NCBI GenBank assembly: GCA_932521025.1
Contig: OW051468.1
Span: 1,860,064-1,924,063 of the forward strand
Length of the DNA stretch: 64,000 nucleotides
Direction of reading: 5' to 3'
Origin: Oscheius onirici
Taxonomy: Eukaryota; Nematoda; Chromadorea; Rhabditida; Rhabditidae
Positions 63,202 through 64,000 of this stretch are shown here, piece by piece. The position numbers and the translations under genes were made by a program. The notes under the pieces are model-generated. The model saw only the letters and a list, made by a program, of their open reading frames with translations. It was not told the origin of the DNA and did not search any database. Position 1 is the stretch's first letter, and each line of letters starts with the position of its first letter.

Positions 63202-64000
63202 GTGAGTCTGACAGCAAAGGGAGATTGACGTAGAATCGACGCATTCAGCGTTAAAATTGAATTATTAGAGTGTTTTTTTTTGCTCCGACACATGCTGGCA
63301 AAAACGGTTCGTTCGTGGTTTAATAATGAGAGACTCCTACTTTTTGTGAGTCCTATTAAAAAATCAAAACCCCTGTCAAAAACTTGCTTTAATACCGTAC
63401 CATTTCCAGCTAATATGCTTACCAAAGTATTTTAGTCCATTTTTCCGGTTGATTATATAATTTTTTAGGATCAGACTTGGAGATTACTGTAGACAGTACT
63501 TCGACCCTGAAAATCAGGCAAAGTTACTAAATTATGCATGAAACCCAACGATTTTGCAACTTTTTAGAAAACCCGATTAACAAAAAAAGTCTTAAAAGCT
63601 AGAAAAGTAGTGACAGATCAAAAACCAGTGCTTCAGACTCTGAAGTTCAGAGCAAAAATCAAAAGAATCTTGAGTGGCATTATTCAGCTCGAAGACGACA
63701 TCTTTCAGATTTTTGATGTTCTGCAAAATTGTAGCCCTTGATCTACAACTTTGTAGAACATCAAAAGGCTCAAAAAGTGGGTCTAGAGCTTGAAAAATAT
63801 AATATACGCAGTTGCGTACTTTTCGTAAAGGGGTTCTTTGCGCATGTCTTTCGGCTCAAAAGCTCTTGATTTTGAACCTCTAGGAATGCTTCTCTGGCTC
63901 TCAGAAAAGTTCGTTTCGACACCACCCTCAAATTTTTGCGATGCCCCCTTTCCCTCCCACTAACTCTCCCTCAGTTGGTCTTCTGAGAGAGACGGGGCTC
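63202..64000. other. Trio intron running off the window
   Basis: Starts at the donor ATG|gtgagt. Contains a foldback at 63688-63820 and no recognised exon. Confidence 0.6.
63688..63820. repeat. Foldback of the TTCTGCAAAG family
   Basis: GATGTTCTGCAAAATTGTAG against TCTACAACTTTGTAGAACATC with a very short loop; TACGCAGTTGCGTAC lies to the right. Confidence 0.7.

Overview
The window looks like nuclear DNA of a nematode. Genes are broken by short introns whose 3' ends nearly all read TTTTCAG or a close variant. Several start codons sit a few bases behind such an acceptor, as expected for spliced-leader trans-splicing. Two introns hold class II tRNAs with a long variable arm but an Ile(UAU) anticodon, a type known only from nematodes (nev-tRNA). 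The best matches of the proteins, judged from memory of the families, are to worm and other animal proteins. The species cannot be named.

Layout. 0.2-2.5 kb (minus): an unrecognised multi-pass membrane protein with introns of only 28-39 nt, downstream of TIPIN (replication fork protection). 3.2-5.4 kb (plus): mitochondrial aspartate aminotransferase. 7.6-11.2 kb (plus): the RBR ubiquitin ligase Ariadne-1. 12.0-12.7 kb (minus): an intron-bearing histone H2A. 13.0-14.6 kb: a decayed pogo/Tigger-like transposon. 15.1-17.7 kb (plus): the spliceosomal protein PRP31. 18.5-19.6 kb (plus): an unknown 154-residue protein. 20.5-22.5 kb (plus): a secreted cysteine-rich protein. 22.7-24.6 kb (minus): a CCCH zinc-finger protein followed by NEDD8, possibly one operon.

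From 24.8 kb to beyond the right edge lies one very large plus-strand gene, a Trio/Kalirin/UNC-73 Rho-family exchange factor. It runs CRAL-TRIO, spectrin repeats, DH1-PH1 (about 25-40.6 kb), an alternative last exon at 41.3 kb, SH3 (48.3-49.2 kb), and a Ser/Pro-rich linker (52.6-63.2 kb). The second DH-PH unit, if present, is outside the window. A small minus-strand membrane-protein gene sits inside its last visible introns.

The introns of this gene are crowded with repeats: foldback elements sharing a core around TTCTGCAAAGTTGTAG, other long palindromes, hAT-like MITEs with clear 8-bp target duplications, a Ty3/gypsy element lacking gag and protease, degenerate tRNA-like units with B boxes, a 556-bp GGGACA array able to form G-quadruplexes, a 27-base C tract, and long GACAGAGA-type purine stretches.

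The genes share no single pathway. Ariadne-1 and NEDD8 are functionally linked in animals, because Ariadne-family ligases are activated by neddylated cullins; here they are 11 kb apart on opposite strands, so this may be chance. Exon boundaries were read by eye from splice consensus and frame, and none was confirmed with transcripts.
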